Positions 52,701-62,643 are shown, numbered from the stretch's first letter. The stretch: 64,000 nucleotides of DNA from JAGQYH01 sp041393015 (GCA_041393015.1 JAWKKV010000002.1:496001-560000), one strand, 5' to 3'. A program made the numbers and translations. Notes: generated by a model not told the origin, from the letters alone.

Positions 52701-53543
52701 TTATATGATTTCTATCAAAAGCTGAGTATCTAATGTAGAGGAAGCGCTTCCTCGAATGCCTCCTGAAACCGGCATGGTGTTTTCAAAATGATCACTGGAG
52801 ACAATTGGGAAATGGGTATTGCCAGTTAAAATTCCATGACTGGGATCCAACCCTATCCAACCAGCTCCCGGTAAAAACACTTCTATCCAAGCATGTAATT
52901 CATATGCAGGTTCTTCCATTTTGAAGTAATAATATCCACTAACAAAACGAGTGGCAAATCCTTGGTGTCGTAACAAATTGATTTGCATCCATGATAAATC
53001 GCGACACGATCCTCTTTTTAATTCAAATGTTTCATTCGGCAGCAATGGAGCACCAAATTCTCTATACTCGACCAAAAAGTCTTGATGTAATTGTTTGGTA
53101 AGGTTGGTTAGGTATTGTATCGTATTGGAATTGGATGACTTTTGTATAGTGCCACCATAATCCAACAAGTCCTTTGATACGGGTTGCGTAGCGAGTGTTG
53201 TCGCCAATAACTTTTTCTGAGATTTATCATATTCAAATGGGAATTGATTATAATTTTGAGGGTGTAAAATGAAGGCAAATGGATTAAATGATGTAGTTTG
53301 AATAACCGTTTCAGCAGTAATCACTAGATTTTGAGTCATCCCATCAAACCAACAAAAATCAATTAAGTTATTCTCTTCATCTCTAATCACTCTATGTCCT
53401 GTAGGTTGTGGAGAAATTGTTAAGACGAAATGCTCTATATCGGCATAAGCTGTTTTTCTGGGACGAAATCTCAAATAATGTGGTTCAAGAAACACTTCTG
53501 AATCAAACGAATATTCTGTATGATGGGTAATTATAATCTTCAT
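52701..53543 (-). CDS. Transglutaminase-like family protein
   Basis: A 280-aa protein with an N-terminal beta domain (YSFDSEVFLEPHYLRFRPR, VLTISPQPTGHRVIRDEENN; Bact_transglu_N) and a transglutaminase-like core with Cys in KRGSCRDLSW, His in ELHAWIEVFLPGAGW and Asp in IGLDPSHG. No signal peptide, so cytoplasmic. In other bacteria such genes often sit beside alpha-E and circularly permuted ATP-grasp genes for peptide synthesis; these partners are missing here. Confidence 0.88.
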   Translation of the reverse strand: MKIIITHHTEYSFDSEVFLEPHYLRFRPRKTAYADIEHFVLTISPQPTGHRVIRDEENNLIDFCWFDGMTQNLVITAETVIQTTSFNPFAFILHPQNYNQFPFEYDKSQKKLLATTLATQPVSKDLLDYGGTIQKSSNSNTIQYLTNLTKQLHQDFLVEYREFGAPLLPNETFELKRGSCRDLSWMQINLLRHQGFATRFVSGYYYFKMEEPAYELHAWIEVFLPGAGWIGLDPSHGILTGNTHFPIVSSDHFENTMPVSGGIRGSASSTLDTQLLIEII

Positions 53544-53961
53544 TGGTTGAGTTTTATGTTTCCATTGATGTCAAATGTGAATACTTCGTTGATACCTAAA
53601 TATTCAAAATTGGAATTTAGCAAGCTTATGTTCTGTTAAGATGGCTAATAACATCACCCGACCTTAACTACTTTCTAAAATTACATTTTATAACTGCTTA
53701 TTTGCCTTTTTACTTCCATAATGAAAATTAATCACAAGCTTAAGGTATAACTTTAGAGCCTAAAGGTATAAAACACTACTGCTAGCTATCAATAATATTT
53801 TTATATAACTAATTATATTTCAAACATTTACATTAAAACCAAGACTAATATTGCTGTTTAACTCATCTAAACTTTTACTGCATTCATCGAAACATCTAGG
53901 ATAACATATGGCTTGGTCGAAATTCTTAGTAAGCTCCTAGTTTTAGCGATAATATTACATC
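53544..53961. other. Divergent intergenic region before the orphan ECF sigma gene
   Basis: About 420 nt between the leftward transglutaminase-like gene and the rightward sigma factor. It must hold both promoters. AAGGTATAA occurs twice, at 53742-53750 and 53763-53771, with 21-bp spacing (two helix turns). No RNA gene or further structure seen. Confidence 0.5.
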
Positions 53962-54492
53962 ATGCAGCAGCAACCACTTATAGTTAGATTTCAAAATATA
54001 GACACAAAAGCATTTGAAGAACTGTACAAAATGTATGCTAAGAGTATGCATGGCGTTATTTTCAAAATTATCAAGGACGAATCAGTTACCGAAGAGGTTT
54101 TGCAAGATGTGTTCTTAAAAGCTTGGAAAAAATCTCACACTTATCATCCTAAAAAGGGAAGATTATTTACTTGGTTAATCAATATTGCAAGAAACGCAGC
54201 TATTGACAAATTACGCTCTAAAGGATTTAAAAAATCTAAATTAAACGTTGACGCTGCTACTTTGCTGGATAACTTTCATTCCCACGAAAACTTAGATTCA
54301 AAAGTAAATTCAATTGGTTTACAGACCTTTGTTAACCAATTGGAGCACAAATACAAGAATTTGATTGATCTGCTTTATTTTAAAGGTTATACGCATAAAG
54401 AAGCTGCTGAAGAGATGCAATTACCTATCGGAACCATAAAGACCAATAACAGAAAAGGCATCTTTGCCTTGAGGAAACTATTAGCAGTATAG
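53962..54492 (+). CDS. ECF RNA polymerase sigma factor without visible anti-sigma partner
   Basis: A 176-aa sigma-70 protein with region 2 (FEELYKMYAKSMHGVIFKII, EEVLQDVFLKAWKKSHTYHPKKG, LFTWLINIARNAAIDKLRSK) and region 4 (LIDLLYFKGYTHKEAAEEM, GTIKTNNRKGIFALRKLL). It resembles the SigK-like ECF19/ECF27 type in region 2. Such genes are normally followed by an anti-sigma (zinc-binding) gene; here mscL follows after 82 nt, so control may differ or be remote. Confidence 0.92.
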   Translation: MQQQPLIVRFQNIDTKAFEELYKMYAKSMHGVIFKIIKDESVTEEVLQDVFLKAWKKSHTYHPKKGRLFTWLINIARNAAIDKLRSKGFKKSKLNVDAATLLDNFHSHENLDSKVNSIGLQTFVNQLEHKYKNLIDLLYFKGYTHKEAAEEMQLPIGTIKTNNRKGIFALRKLLAV

Positions 54493-54574
54493 CCATCAAC
54501 AAACTTCCTTTTGCACATTCCATTCCTAAACAATATTAATAGCTTTGATTCTTTTTTAGATTAAAGTATAGATC

Positions 54575-55015
54575 ATGAAGCTAATTCAAGAATTTAAAGA
54601 ATTTGCCATAAAAGGCAATATGATTGATATTGCCATTGGAGTTATTATCGGCGCTGCTTTTAACAAGGTAGTTGATGTATTGGTGAAACAAATTTTCTTA
54701 CCGCCTCTCTCCTTGCTAACCAATGGTATCAATTTAGAAAACAAACGTATAATCTTGCGAAAAGCAGTAGAAACTAATGGAGTTGTAAAACCTGAAGAGA
54801 TAGCTATTGGTTATGGTAAATTGATTGAAGCCAGTGTTGATTTCCTAATTATTGGATTTACAGTTTTCTTGGTCATTAAATTTTTCAATCGTTTAAGATC
54901 TAAAGGCCATGATCCTAAAGACGTTACCGTCAAAACTCCCAAAGACATTGAGTTATTGAATAAAATTAGTGAGTTGATTGAAAAGCAAAATGAGATCTTA
55001 GAGAAGAAAATGTAA
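54575..55015 (+). CDS. mscL: Large-conductance mechanosensitive channel MscL
   Basis: A 146-aa pentameric channel that opens under high membrane tension to release solutes after osmotic down-shock. The N-terminal helix FKEFAIKGNMIDIAIGVIIGAAFNKVV-type segment (residues 7-30) is the gating pore, the periplasmic loop (~43-75) is longer than in E. coli, the second helix is SVDFLIIGFTVFLVIKFFNR, and the C-terminal coiled coil ends ELLNKISELIEKQNEIL. It follows an ECF sigma gene by 82 nt on the same strand, which suggests shared stress control. Confidence 0.96.
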   Translation: MKLIQEFKEFAIKGNMIDIAIGVIIGAAFNKVVDVLVKQIFLPPLSLLTNGINLENKRIILRKAVETNGVVKPEEIAIGYGKLIEASVDFLIIGFTVFLVIKFFNRLRSKGHDPKDVTVKTPKDIELLNKISELIEKQNEILEKKM

Positions 55016-55399
55016 GGAATATCTTTACTGTTTCAGGCATCACTCAATTAGTCAACTTATAACCCACCACTGATTTTTATACCAAATCATACCTGTCTGC
55101 CGAAAAAGGCAGGGATTTGGAAAAATCATCCACTCTAAGAAGGGGAATTTAGCCTTTGTTTTATTTTCTCTAAAGTCAGTAAATTTTAATGCTATAGCTA
55201 TAATCTGGAGAAATTATAAAAAGCCCTGAGAAGAAAACTCCTCAGGGCATGCTAACAAAAACTCAACCACGAATTTTTATCTTTAATTAGGCTTCGTCTT
55301 CAATAAACTATAACACAAATGAACTAGTTTGGTTTGCTACGAAGTCATTTTATAACATTTAATTAGCTTATTTATGGTTTTAATGAGCTGTTTACTCTT
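55016..55399. other. Intergenic region between convergent mscL and TPR lipoprotein genes
   Basis: About 385 nt. It holds a nested hairpin: outer CCAAATC (55082-55088) / GATTTGG (55114-55120) around an inner CTGCC-GAAAAA-GGCAG, whose first 12 bases recur in the tRNA remnant at 50.2 kb. A terminator follows at 55216-55248. No gene seen. Confidence 0.65.
55216..55248 (-). terminator. Rho-independent terminator of the DUF4331/TPR operon
   Basis: Eight-base-pair perfect stem GCCCTGAG (55223-55230) / CTCAGGGC (55241-55248), 10-nt loop, followed on the minus strand by TTTTTAT. It lies 150 nt past the TPR lipoprotein stop. Confidence 0.8.
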
Positions 55400-56701
55400 T
55401 TATAGTTTTTCAATATCAACTTTCTTATTGGGTCCTAGTTCATACAAGCTTGCCATTAATTCCTTTTTTAAAGTCGGCAGTTTATTTTCTAATCCATTGG
55501 CTTTATAAATTTCAGCCATTTGGTATAAGACAGCTGGCTCAAAAGTTTTACCTTCTACATGTTGATTAATAATCTCTAAAGCTTTCTTTTCATTGCCATC
55601 TTGATAGTTAGCCCAAGCTAAAAGTGCATAAGAATGTGCTGTCGCTCTATTGTCAATTTCCTTATTCGCCAATGCAATTGCTTGATGAATACTGTTTGGA
55701 TTTTCGGCATACAATTCAACATTATAGCTATTATACATATCGCCATACGCTTCTGAATTAGCACTCAAGATGGAGAAATACTCATTTAAATATTTTTTCT
55801 TTCCTTCAAAATCATTATTGTATTCTGCCAAGTCAGCTTTGAATAAATAAAGATCAGGGGCATTATTTCTTGTTATTAATTGATCGATAATTCTATTGGC
55901 TTCCTCCGTATTTTTCTCATGTGAAAAAACTATCCAAGCAATTCCTTTCAATGCATAATTGTAATTGGGATTAATGGCCAATGCTTTTAAATAATGATCA
56001 TAAGAATCTTTAATTCTGCCCGCATGACCGTAAAAATCAGCCAAGTTGGTATACGACCAAAGCATTAGATGTTCGTTTTTAGCTTCTTCGGCTTTCAACT
56101 TTGCGCTTTCCATGTAAAAAATAGCTTTGTTTAAGTTGCCTTTATGATCTTCCCATTTAGATAAACGAATCAAGTAATCAAAATCATTGAAGCTTTTCAT
56201 CGCATATAAATATTGCTCTGCTTCTTTTTCATTGCCTAATTCTAAATAAACATCAAACAACATCTTTTCAGTTATATGAAGCTTATCTCCTATTGCCTCA
56301 GCCTTTTTCAATAATGCCAAGGCTTCTTTAAATCGATGTTGAGAAATATAGTTTCTACTTAGAGCTTGTAGATATCCGGGAGAAGTATAATTAACACGCT
56401 CATTCGCTTCTAACAAATAAGCTTCTGTTTGTTTTAAGTTTTCAATTTTTCCGGTGTATTCAAAAATGGTTGAATGCGCCAATGCCAATGGGCCAAAGTA
56501 AGATACTTGATTAGGAGCTGCCTCTAATTTCTCTTGCCAAAAGGTTTTTTCCTTTTCCGCTAAAGCAAGCGTATTGTTTTCTTTTATCGTTATATAGCTT
56601 TCATAATCTTCAACATTGGTGATTTGAGATTTTTCTTGCTGGCAACTAAATAAAGTGAAAGTTACCACTGCTATTGTTAAAATATGATACTTAAATTTCA
56701 T
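55400..56701 (-). CDS. TPR-repeat lipoprotein
   Basis: A 433-aa lipoprotein (lipobox LFSC, C20) made mainly of tetratricopeptide repeats from ~90 to 410, for example YLQALSRNYISQHRFKEALA, LWSYTNLADFYGHAGRIKDS and YALLAWANYQDGNEKKALEI. It would act as a periplasmic scaffold. It is the last gene of a three-gene leftward run with two DUF4331-type proteins; the recurring pairing suggests a shared assembly, but the role is unknown. Confidence 0.85.
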   Translation of the reverse strand: MKFKYHILTIAVVTFTLFSCQQEKSQITNVEDYESYITIKENNTLALAEKEKTFWQEKLEAAPNQVSYFGPLALAHSTIFEYTGKIENLKQTEAYLLEANERVNYTSPGYLQALSRNYISQHRFKEALALLKKAEAIGDKLHITEKMLFDVYLELGNEKEAEQYLYAMKSFNDFDYLIRLSKWEDHKGNLNKAIFYMESAKLKAEEAKNEHLMLWSYTNLADFYGHAGRIKDSYDHYLKALAINPNYNYALKGIAWIVFSHEKNTEEANRIIDQLITRNNAPDLYLFKADLAEYNNDFEGKKKYLNEYFSILSANSEAYGDMYNSYNVELYAENPNSIHQAIALANKEIDNRATAHSYALLAWANYQDGNEKKALEIINQHVEGKTFEPAVLYQMAEIYKANGLENKLPTLKKELMASLYELGPNKKVDIEKL

Positions 56702-56778
56702 AGTTCTTTTTTTGTAGTTGAGTGAGTTAAAAATTCAGCACACGAAATAAGCCGTGTGCTGAAATCAATTCATCTATT

Positions 56779-57315
56779 TTACCATGGGGAAGCCAAGTAA
56801 GGGAAAGTCGATAAAAATACTTTATCATTTGCACTTACATTGTCGGAAGTTAATTGTGGATTTGATGTTCCGGCAGGACCACCAAAAATTAGCAAAAGTT
56901 CAACGTCTATAACATCATCTGCCAATGCTCTACCTGTTAGTATTTCTGTACCGTTAAAAAAGGTAGTAATACCAGAGGTTTTTACATTTAACACATCAGT
57001 AGCTAATAAACCGGTTAGTGTTGCAGCATCTTGACCTAATGCATTGGTTGTGTAACCAGGATTTAAGGCCAACAACTTCGTTTGAAAAGCTGATTGATAA
57101 GCACTATTTTGATCTTTAGGTGCTGTTCTGTTAAAGTTATCTTTGCTGCCGGCATTAACAAAAACAGTGTTGATTGCCGGTCTTGCCATTTGATCTTTTT
57201 GTGAAAAAGTTCCACTAAAATCTGGCTCATTAGTCATGTCATCGTCATCGCAGCTTACAAAAAATGTTGCTGTCAAAAAGACAAGAAATACGTATTTTAA
57301 GTTTGATATTTTCAT
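56779..57315 (-). CDS. DUF4331-related C-terminal-half lipoprotein
   Basis: A 178-aa lipoprotein (lipobox VSC near C22, followed by four Asp). It carries the second half of the DUF4331 pattern: QMARPAINTVFVNAGSKDNFNR, then DVIDVELLLIFGG and the ending FLSTFPYLASPW. Full-length DUF4331 proteins carry this and the ADHIDAP half in one chain; here the first half is the separate gene 34 nt upstream. They may associate. Function unknown. Confidence 0.78.
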   Translation of the reverse strand: MKISNLKYVFLVFLTATFFVSCDDDDMTNEPDFSGTFSQKDQMARPAINTVFVNAGSKDNFNRTAPKDQNSAYQSAFQTKLLALNPGYTTNALGQDAATLTGLLATDVLNVKTSGITTFFNGTEILTGRALADDVIDVELLLIFGGPAGTSNPQLTSDNVSANDKVFLSTFPYLASPW

Positions 57316-57349
57316 GATTATATTTTTTATTTTGATTGAATAATTGTGA

Positions 57350-58000
57350 TTACTTAGACTTAGTTTCTACCCAAGTATTCAAGGTTCCAGTTCCACCTAA
57401 CATTGATTTAGGAACTTCCACAACCACTGACATAACGTTAGTGCCTGCAAAGGTATCGTCACCCGGATTGTTAAATGCGGTTGTATCGCCAGCAATAATT
57501 TTGGAATATTGACCAAAATCAAAAAAGAAAGGATCATCTCTTGGCCCAGCAAAATATTTCATTCCACCACTTGTAGCGGTTATAGCACTACTTCCAGTGG
57601 TTATATCTACACTTGCTGGAGATGCACTAGTTTTAATGGTACTTGTTAATCCTGGTGTTCCGGGATCAACTGGTCCAAAGAAATACATTTTACCATTTCT
57701 TGGAATCGCTTGAATCACTAAATCTTCAATATTGTCGCCATCATTGTCAATATTGAATTCAATTAATACGTTCTCATCAAATCTTGCTTCTGATGTAGCC
57801 GCCGGACTGATTAATCCTTGAACATTAGCAACAAATACTAAATTATCAGTATCCGCTCCTCTAAAAGCATAGAAATCCGTAATATCTGATGTTCCACCTT
57901 GTACTGCAGGTGCGTCAATATGGTCGGCCGCTATTAATGCGCCACCCATTAGCAATATGCCCATTATCCAAAACAGGCTTCTTGATTTTTTAATTTTCAT
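57350..58000 (-). CDS. DUF4331 family protein, N-terminal half
   Basis: A 216-aa exported protein (signal peptide ending LIAA near 25). It starts the mature chain with the family mark ADHIDAPAVQGGTSDITDFY and has VFVANVQGLISPAAT, FNIDNDGDNIEDLVI, FAGPRDDPFFFD and VMSVVVEVPKSMLGG. Usual DUF4331 proteins run well beyond this length; the missing second half is encoded by the next gene. The TPR lipoprotein completes the operon. Confidence 0.85.
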   Translation of the reverse strand: MKIKKSRSLFWIMGILLMGGALIAADHIDAPAVQGGTSDITDFYAFRGADTDNLVFVANVQGLISPAATSEARFDENVLIEFNIDNDGDNIEDLVIQAIPRNGKMYFFGPVDPGTPGLTSTIKTSASPASVDITTGSSAITATSGGMKYFAGPRDDPFFFDFGQYSKIIAGDTTAFNNPGDDTFAGTNVMSVVVEVPKSMLGGTGTLNTWVETKSK

Positions 58001-58257
58001 AATTAATGTTTTAATTGATTAAATTTTTATTACACCCTTACCTACGAAGTTTTTGAAAGAGCGGTTTTTTTTAATCCAATAAAAATGAAAACGAGATAAA
58101 TGTATCAGCTAATCATTAGCTATACGGAGAGATTGAGAATAAATAGGAAAACTAAAAAATATTCTACAAGTAGATATATTGACTCAATACACCTAAAATC
58201 AAGACTTCTAACATCTAGCTTAAATTAAGAAGATTGGTTTGAAAACTTATATATAAA

Positions 58258-59574
58258 TTATAAGTATGCAGCAATTGCATTCCCAGATAATCTATTAATA
58301 TTGATTTCGATTGCCTTTAAAGAAAATTGCAATTGAATTAAAGATAACTCTGTATTGAGTAGATTTAACTGAGTAGTTCTAAAATCAAAACCATTGATAG
58401 CTCCTTGTTTCAATTGTTCTGAAGTAGTGTTGTAAACTTTTTTCATCGCTTCAATATTATTGTTGGCCAAAGCAATTCTAGAACTTACTGAAAGATATTG
58501 ATAATATAGATCCAACACATTGGCATCAATATTTTGGTTGACTTGCGCTTTAGACAATGATGCGCTTTCAATATCAATTTTAGAATTTTCAATGATTCTA
58601 GTTGTTTCACCTCCATTGTATAAATTGAAGTTTATATTTACTCCAAAGAGTGGCCCAATATTTCTGCTCGACTCAACGAAACCTACTTCTGAAAATGAAT
58701 GAGTGTATTGCGCGCCTCCAAACAAATCAATTCTAGGATAACGATCTGCTTTTGCTAAACGCAATGTTGTTTCTGAAATCAACTCTAACAAACGCTGTTG
58801 TTGTAATTGCTTATTGTTGTTTTTTATGGCATTCAAAAGCGAATCTTTCTTCGGTAAAGGTTGAATTGAAAATTTTTGGTCAGAAAAATCATATGATTGT
58901 TCTAAATCATTATTTAACAACCTATTTAACTCTATTTCTAATGATTTAATGGTATTTATCTGTCCGATTAGTCTTATGCTGTCGGTTTGATAATCCACTA
59001 ATGACTGTCCGTAGTCAATGGCTCTACCACCGCCTACATCTTTTCTCTTTTTCTCAATTCCTAATCTGAAAGCCGATATGTCTAAAGATTGCTGAAAATT
59101 GGCTAATAATTGCTTTTCATATAACAATTGATAATAAGCCATAGTAACATCAGCAACGGTTTGTTCAATATAGAATTTCACATCTACATCACTCAATTGC
59201 TCTAAATAGCCCAATTGCTCTTTTCTTGCTTGTACTCTAAACCCATCAAAAGCGGTCCAGTTTAACAAAACAGATGCATTGATATTGGTGTTGTTAGCAA
59301 AATTACCTGATCGTTCAACACCATCCGCAAATTTCTGCTTTGTGCTATTAAATGAAGTAGTAACACCACTTGAAAGATCTATCGTTGGTAATTTGCCCGC
59401 ATTGCCATTGGTGTTATTGTTAGTAGCAATAGTGGCATCGTTCTTTAGAATTTTAATTTCATAATTATTCTCTATAGCGGTATTAATTAATTCCTCCAGC
59501 GTTTGTGCTGACATGGGAGTAATACAACCTACCAAAAATATGGCTACTAATATTCTATTGAAAATCTGCTTCAT
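58258..59574 (-). CDS. TolC-family outer membrane efflux channel
   Basis: A 438-aa protein with signal peptide 1-~23 (ending MSAQ) and two OEP repeats: LEELINTAIENNYEIKILKND, then coiled helices and YQLLYEKQLLANFQQSL; second AKADRYPRIDLFGGAQYTHS and LYYQYLSVSSRIALANNN. It forms the outer membrane tunnel of a tripartite pump. It overlaps the RND gene end by 20 nt, last in the MarR-adaptor-RND-TolC operon. Confidence 0.92.
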   Translation of the reverse strand: MKQIFNRILVAIFLVGCITPMSAQTLEELINTAIENNYEIKILKNDATIATNNNTNGNAGKLPTIDLSSGVTTSFNSTKQKFADGVERSGNFANNTNINASVLLNWTAFDGFRVQARKEQLGYLEQLSDVDVKFYIEQTVADVTMAYYQLLYEKQLLANFQQSLDISAFRLGIEKKRKDVGGGRAIDYGQSLVDYQTDSIRLIGQINTIKSLEIELNRLLNNDLEQSYDFSDQKFSIQPLPKKDSLLNAIKNNNKQLQQQRLLELISETTLRLAKADRYPRIDLFGGAQYTHSFSEVGFVESSRNIGPLFGVNINFNLYNGGETTRIIENSKIDIESASLSKAQVNQNIDANVLDLYYQYLSVSSRIALANNNIEAMKKVYNTTSEQLKQGAINGFDFRTTQLNLLNTELSLIQLQFSLKAIEININRLSGNAIAAYL

Positions 59575-62500
59575 CTACTATTTTGTTCTCTTTACTGGCG
59601 ATATAAGTATATAGTGCCGGAATTATATATAAGGTTAAAATCAATGCCAATATTAACCCTCCGATAATGGTTAAACCCATTGGTACTCTACTCGTAGAAG
59701 AATCTCCCAAAGCTAAAGCAATTGGAAGTGCTCCTAAAACAGTAGATAAACTGGTCATTAAAATAGGTCTAAATCTTTGGGAGGCGGCTTCATAAGCAGC
59801 TTCTTTTAAGTTCATTCCCGAATCTCTTTTTTGATTGGCAAATTCTACAATTAGAATACCGTTTTTGGTAACAATACCAATCAGAACAATCATACCAATC
59901 TGACTAAATATATTGAGCGTTTGACCGAATGCCCATAGAGTAACCACTGCACCGGCTAATGCTAGCGGTACGGTTAACATGATGATAAATGGATCTCGGA
60001 AACTTTCAAATTGTGCTGCGAGCGTTAGATATACAAGGATTAAGGCGAAAATAAATATGGTTGTTGTACTTTTTGAACTTTCGGCATATTCAGAAGCACT
60101 ACCCGCCAACTCTGTTTTAAATGATTCAGGTAATAACTCTTTAGCGATTTTCTGCATTTCTTCAATCCCCTCTCCCATTGAAAAACCCGGTGCTGGCGAA
60201 GCTTGAACAGTTGCCGAAATATATCTATTGTATCGTAGTAAGGATGGTGGACGACTTTGATAGTCTATTTCTACGAGGTTATCCAGCGTAACCATCTCAT
60301 TTTTGTTGTTTCTAACGGTTATATTATTTAAGTCTAATGGTTTACTCTTTTTATCCTTTATGGCTTCTGTGATAACATAGTATTGCTTACCATCTTGAAT
60401 ATAGTAACCTAATCTTTCCTCACTTAAAAAAGTCTGCAAGGTTTCAGCAATATCAGATACGCTAACACCCATTAAAGAAGATTTACTTCTATTTATCGTT
60501 ACAGTAATTTCTGGTTTGTTAAAAACCAAATCCACATCAGAAGCAGCAAATTTTTCACTGGTTTGAACCCTTTCCATGAAAGTAGGGAGAATATCTTTTA
60601 ACTTTTCTAGATCGGGCGCTTGAAGCACCATTTGAATGGGTAATCCGCCACCACCATTGTTTCCGCTAATAGTAGGTTCTTGAATGACAAATGATTTGGC
60701 AAAAGTTAATTGTCTTAATTTCTGATTGATTTCATTGGCCAATTGATCTTGAGATTTTTTACGCTCACTAGGTTGCTTCAATGGCATAAAAATAAAAGAT
60801 GAGTTTACGGAAGTTGAAGCTCTAAAAGTTGGAGACGTAACGCCTAATAAAAAGGCCTTTTCAGGAACGGTATCCAATAGCTGCATCAACTTGTATTGAT
60901 AATTGTCCATTGCTTCAAATGAAGTGCCTTCCGGTGCTGTAGAAACAATCCGCAAACGGCTTTTATCTTCCATAGGTGCTAGTTCTGATTCTAACATAGA
61001 ACCTACCCAAAATATAACGCCTAACATCAAAAGAAAAATTGGAAATGCTAACCATCTATGGCGCATAAATCCCTTTAATGAATTAGAATATTTTTCAATG
61101 AGTTTATTGACAATATTACCAGCAAAGCGCTCTAAGAAGTTTTCTTTCTTACTTTTCTTAAGCATTCTAGAACTCATCATTGGTGTTAGAGAAAGCGTTA
61201 TAAATGTAGATATAACAATAGCTCCCACAACAACCATGGCAAACTCTCTAAACAACTGCCCCGTTAAACCAGGCATAAAAAAGATAGGTAAAAACACACA
61301 AACCAATGAAATTGAGGTGGCAATTACAGCAAAGAATACTTCCCTTGCTCCTTCAAATGCTGCTTTCATAGGATGCATGCCTGTCTCAATCTTGGCATAT
61401 ATATTCTCCATTACTACAATGGCATCATCTACTACCAATCCTGTCGCTAAAACCAAACCTAATAAAGACAAAATATTAATGGAGTAACCGGCGGCATACA
61501 ATACAGCAAAACTACCAATGAGCGCAATTGGAATTAAAATTATCGGTATTAAAGTGGTTCTCCAATTTCTTAGAAAGAAGAAAATAACCAATAATACTAA
61601 GAAAAATGCCAATAATATGGTTGATTTAACCTCGCTAATCGCTTTACGAATTGTAATTGTTCTATCTAATGCCACATCTAAAACAATGTCTGGTGGCAAA
61701 TCTTGTTTCATAATTTCAAGCCGACGAAAAGCTTCATCTACAATTTCAATATAATTAGAACCCGGTTGCGGTTGTAAAGCAATTCCCACCATTGGAATAA
61801 CGCCATTACCACGAAGTAAGGTACGCTCAGCTTCTGCTCCAATTCGAGCGCTACCAACATCTTTCAACTTGATTAAAGTATTGTTACTGGTTCCGATAAT
61901 TAAATCTTCAAATTCTTCCGGGGTAGATAAACGACCAATGGTACGAACGGTTAATTCGGTTTCTCTTCCTTCAATTATACCAGATGGAAGCTCTATATTT
62001 TGTGCAGCTAAAGCACTTTTAATATCAATAGGTGTAATATTTAAATTTGCCATTTTAGTTGGATCTAACTCCAACCTCATTGCATATTTTTTCTCCCCCC
62101 AAATACGAATGCTACTTACACCAGGAATAGTTTGTAACCGTTCTTTAAAAATATCATTCCCAATTTGGGTAAGTTCTAACAAACCTCTTTTATCACTTTG
62201 TACGGTAATGGACAAAATAGTTTCAGCATTGGCATCCGCTTTATTTACTGTTGGCGGATCCGCATCAGGCGGTAAATTTCTAGTAGCTCTAGATACTTTA
62301 TCTCGAATATCATTAGCCGCATCATTTAAATCAATTTCAGGTAAAAACTCAGCTGTAATTGTACTTCTACCGTCAGTACTGATGGAACTCAAAATTTTTA
62401 TCCCTTCAACACTATTAATCTGTTCTTCTAAAGGTTCTGTAATTTGCGACTCAATAATATCTGCGTTGGCACCACTGTAATTGGTTTGTACCGTTACTAC

Positions 62501-62629
62501 CGGCGGATCGACACTTGGATATTCACGAACACCCAATGACGTGTAACCCAATACACCCAGCAAAACAATAACAATTGCAAATACAATTGCTAGAACAGGT
62601 CTTTTTATACTTAAATCTGATAAGGTCAT
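59555..62629 (-). CDS. RND-family efflux pump inner-membrane transporter (AcrB-like, HAE1)
   Basis: A 1024-aa proton-driven exporter with twelve membrane helices and two large periplasmic loops. Opening LSDLSIKRPVLAIVFAIVIV; proton-relay region VLATGLVVDDAIVVMENI with paired Asp in helix 4; GIVTKNGILIVEFANQ in helix 10; LTLSLTPMMSSRML. Hydrophobic and amphipathic drugs are the usual substrates for this branch; the actual ones are unknown. It lies 14 nt after the adaptor gene and overlaps tolC by 20 nt. Confidence 0.95.
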   Translation of the reverse strand: MTLSDLSIKRPVLAIVFAIVIVLLGVLGYTSLGVREYPSVDPPVVTVQTNYSGANADIIESQITEPLEEQINSVEGIKILSSISTDGRSTITAEFLPEIDLNDAANDIRDKVSRATRNLPPDADPPTVNKADANAETILSITVQSDKRGLLELTQIGNDIFKERLQTIPGVSSIRIWGEKKYAMRLELDPTKMANLNITPIDIKSALAAQNIELPSGIIEGRETELTVRTIGRLSTPEEFEDLIIGTSNNTLIKLKDVGSARIGAEAERTLLRGNGVIPMVGIALQPQPGSNYIEIVDEAFRRLEIMKQDLPPDIVLDVALDRTITIRKAISEVKSTILLAFFLVLLVIFFFLRNWRTTLIPIILIPIALIGSFAVLYAAGYSINILSLLGLVLATGLVVDDAIVVMENIYAKIETGMHPMKAAFEGAREVFFAVIATSISLVCVFLPIFFMPGLTGQLFREFAMVVVGAIVISTFITLSLTPMMSSRMLKKSKKENFLERFAGNIVNKLIEKYSNSLKGFMRHRWLAFPIFLLMLGVIFWVGSMLESELAPMEDKSRLRIVSTAPEGTSFEAMDNYQYKLMQLLDTVPEKAFLLGVTSPTFRASTSVNSSFIFMPLKQPSERKKSQDQLANEINQKLRQLTFAKSFVIQEPTISGNNGGGGLPIQMVLQAPDLEKLKDILPTFMERVQTSEKFAASDVDLVFNKPEITVTINRSKSSLMGVSVSDIAETLQTFLSEERLGYYIQDGKQYYVITEAIKDKKSKPLDLNNITVRNNKNEMVTLDNLVEIDYQSRPPSLLRYNRYISATVQASPAPGFSMGEGIEEMQKIAKELLPESFKTELAGSASEYAESSKSTTTIFIFALILVYLTLAAQFESFRDPFIIMLTVPLALAGAVVTLWAFGQTLNIFSQIGMIVLIGIVTKNGILIVEFANQKRDSGMNLKEAAYEAASQRFRPILMTSLSTVLGALPIALALGDSSTSRVPMGLTIIGGLILALILTLYIIPALYTYIASKENKIVDEADFQ

Positions 62630-62643
62630 TTGCTGTTAGGTTT

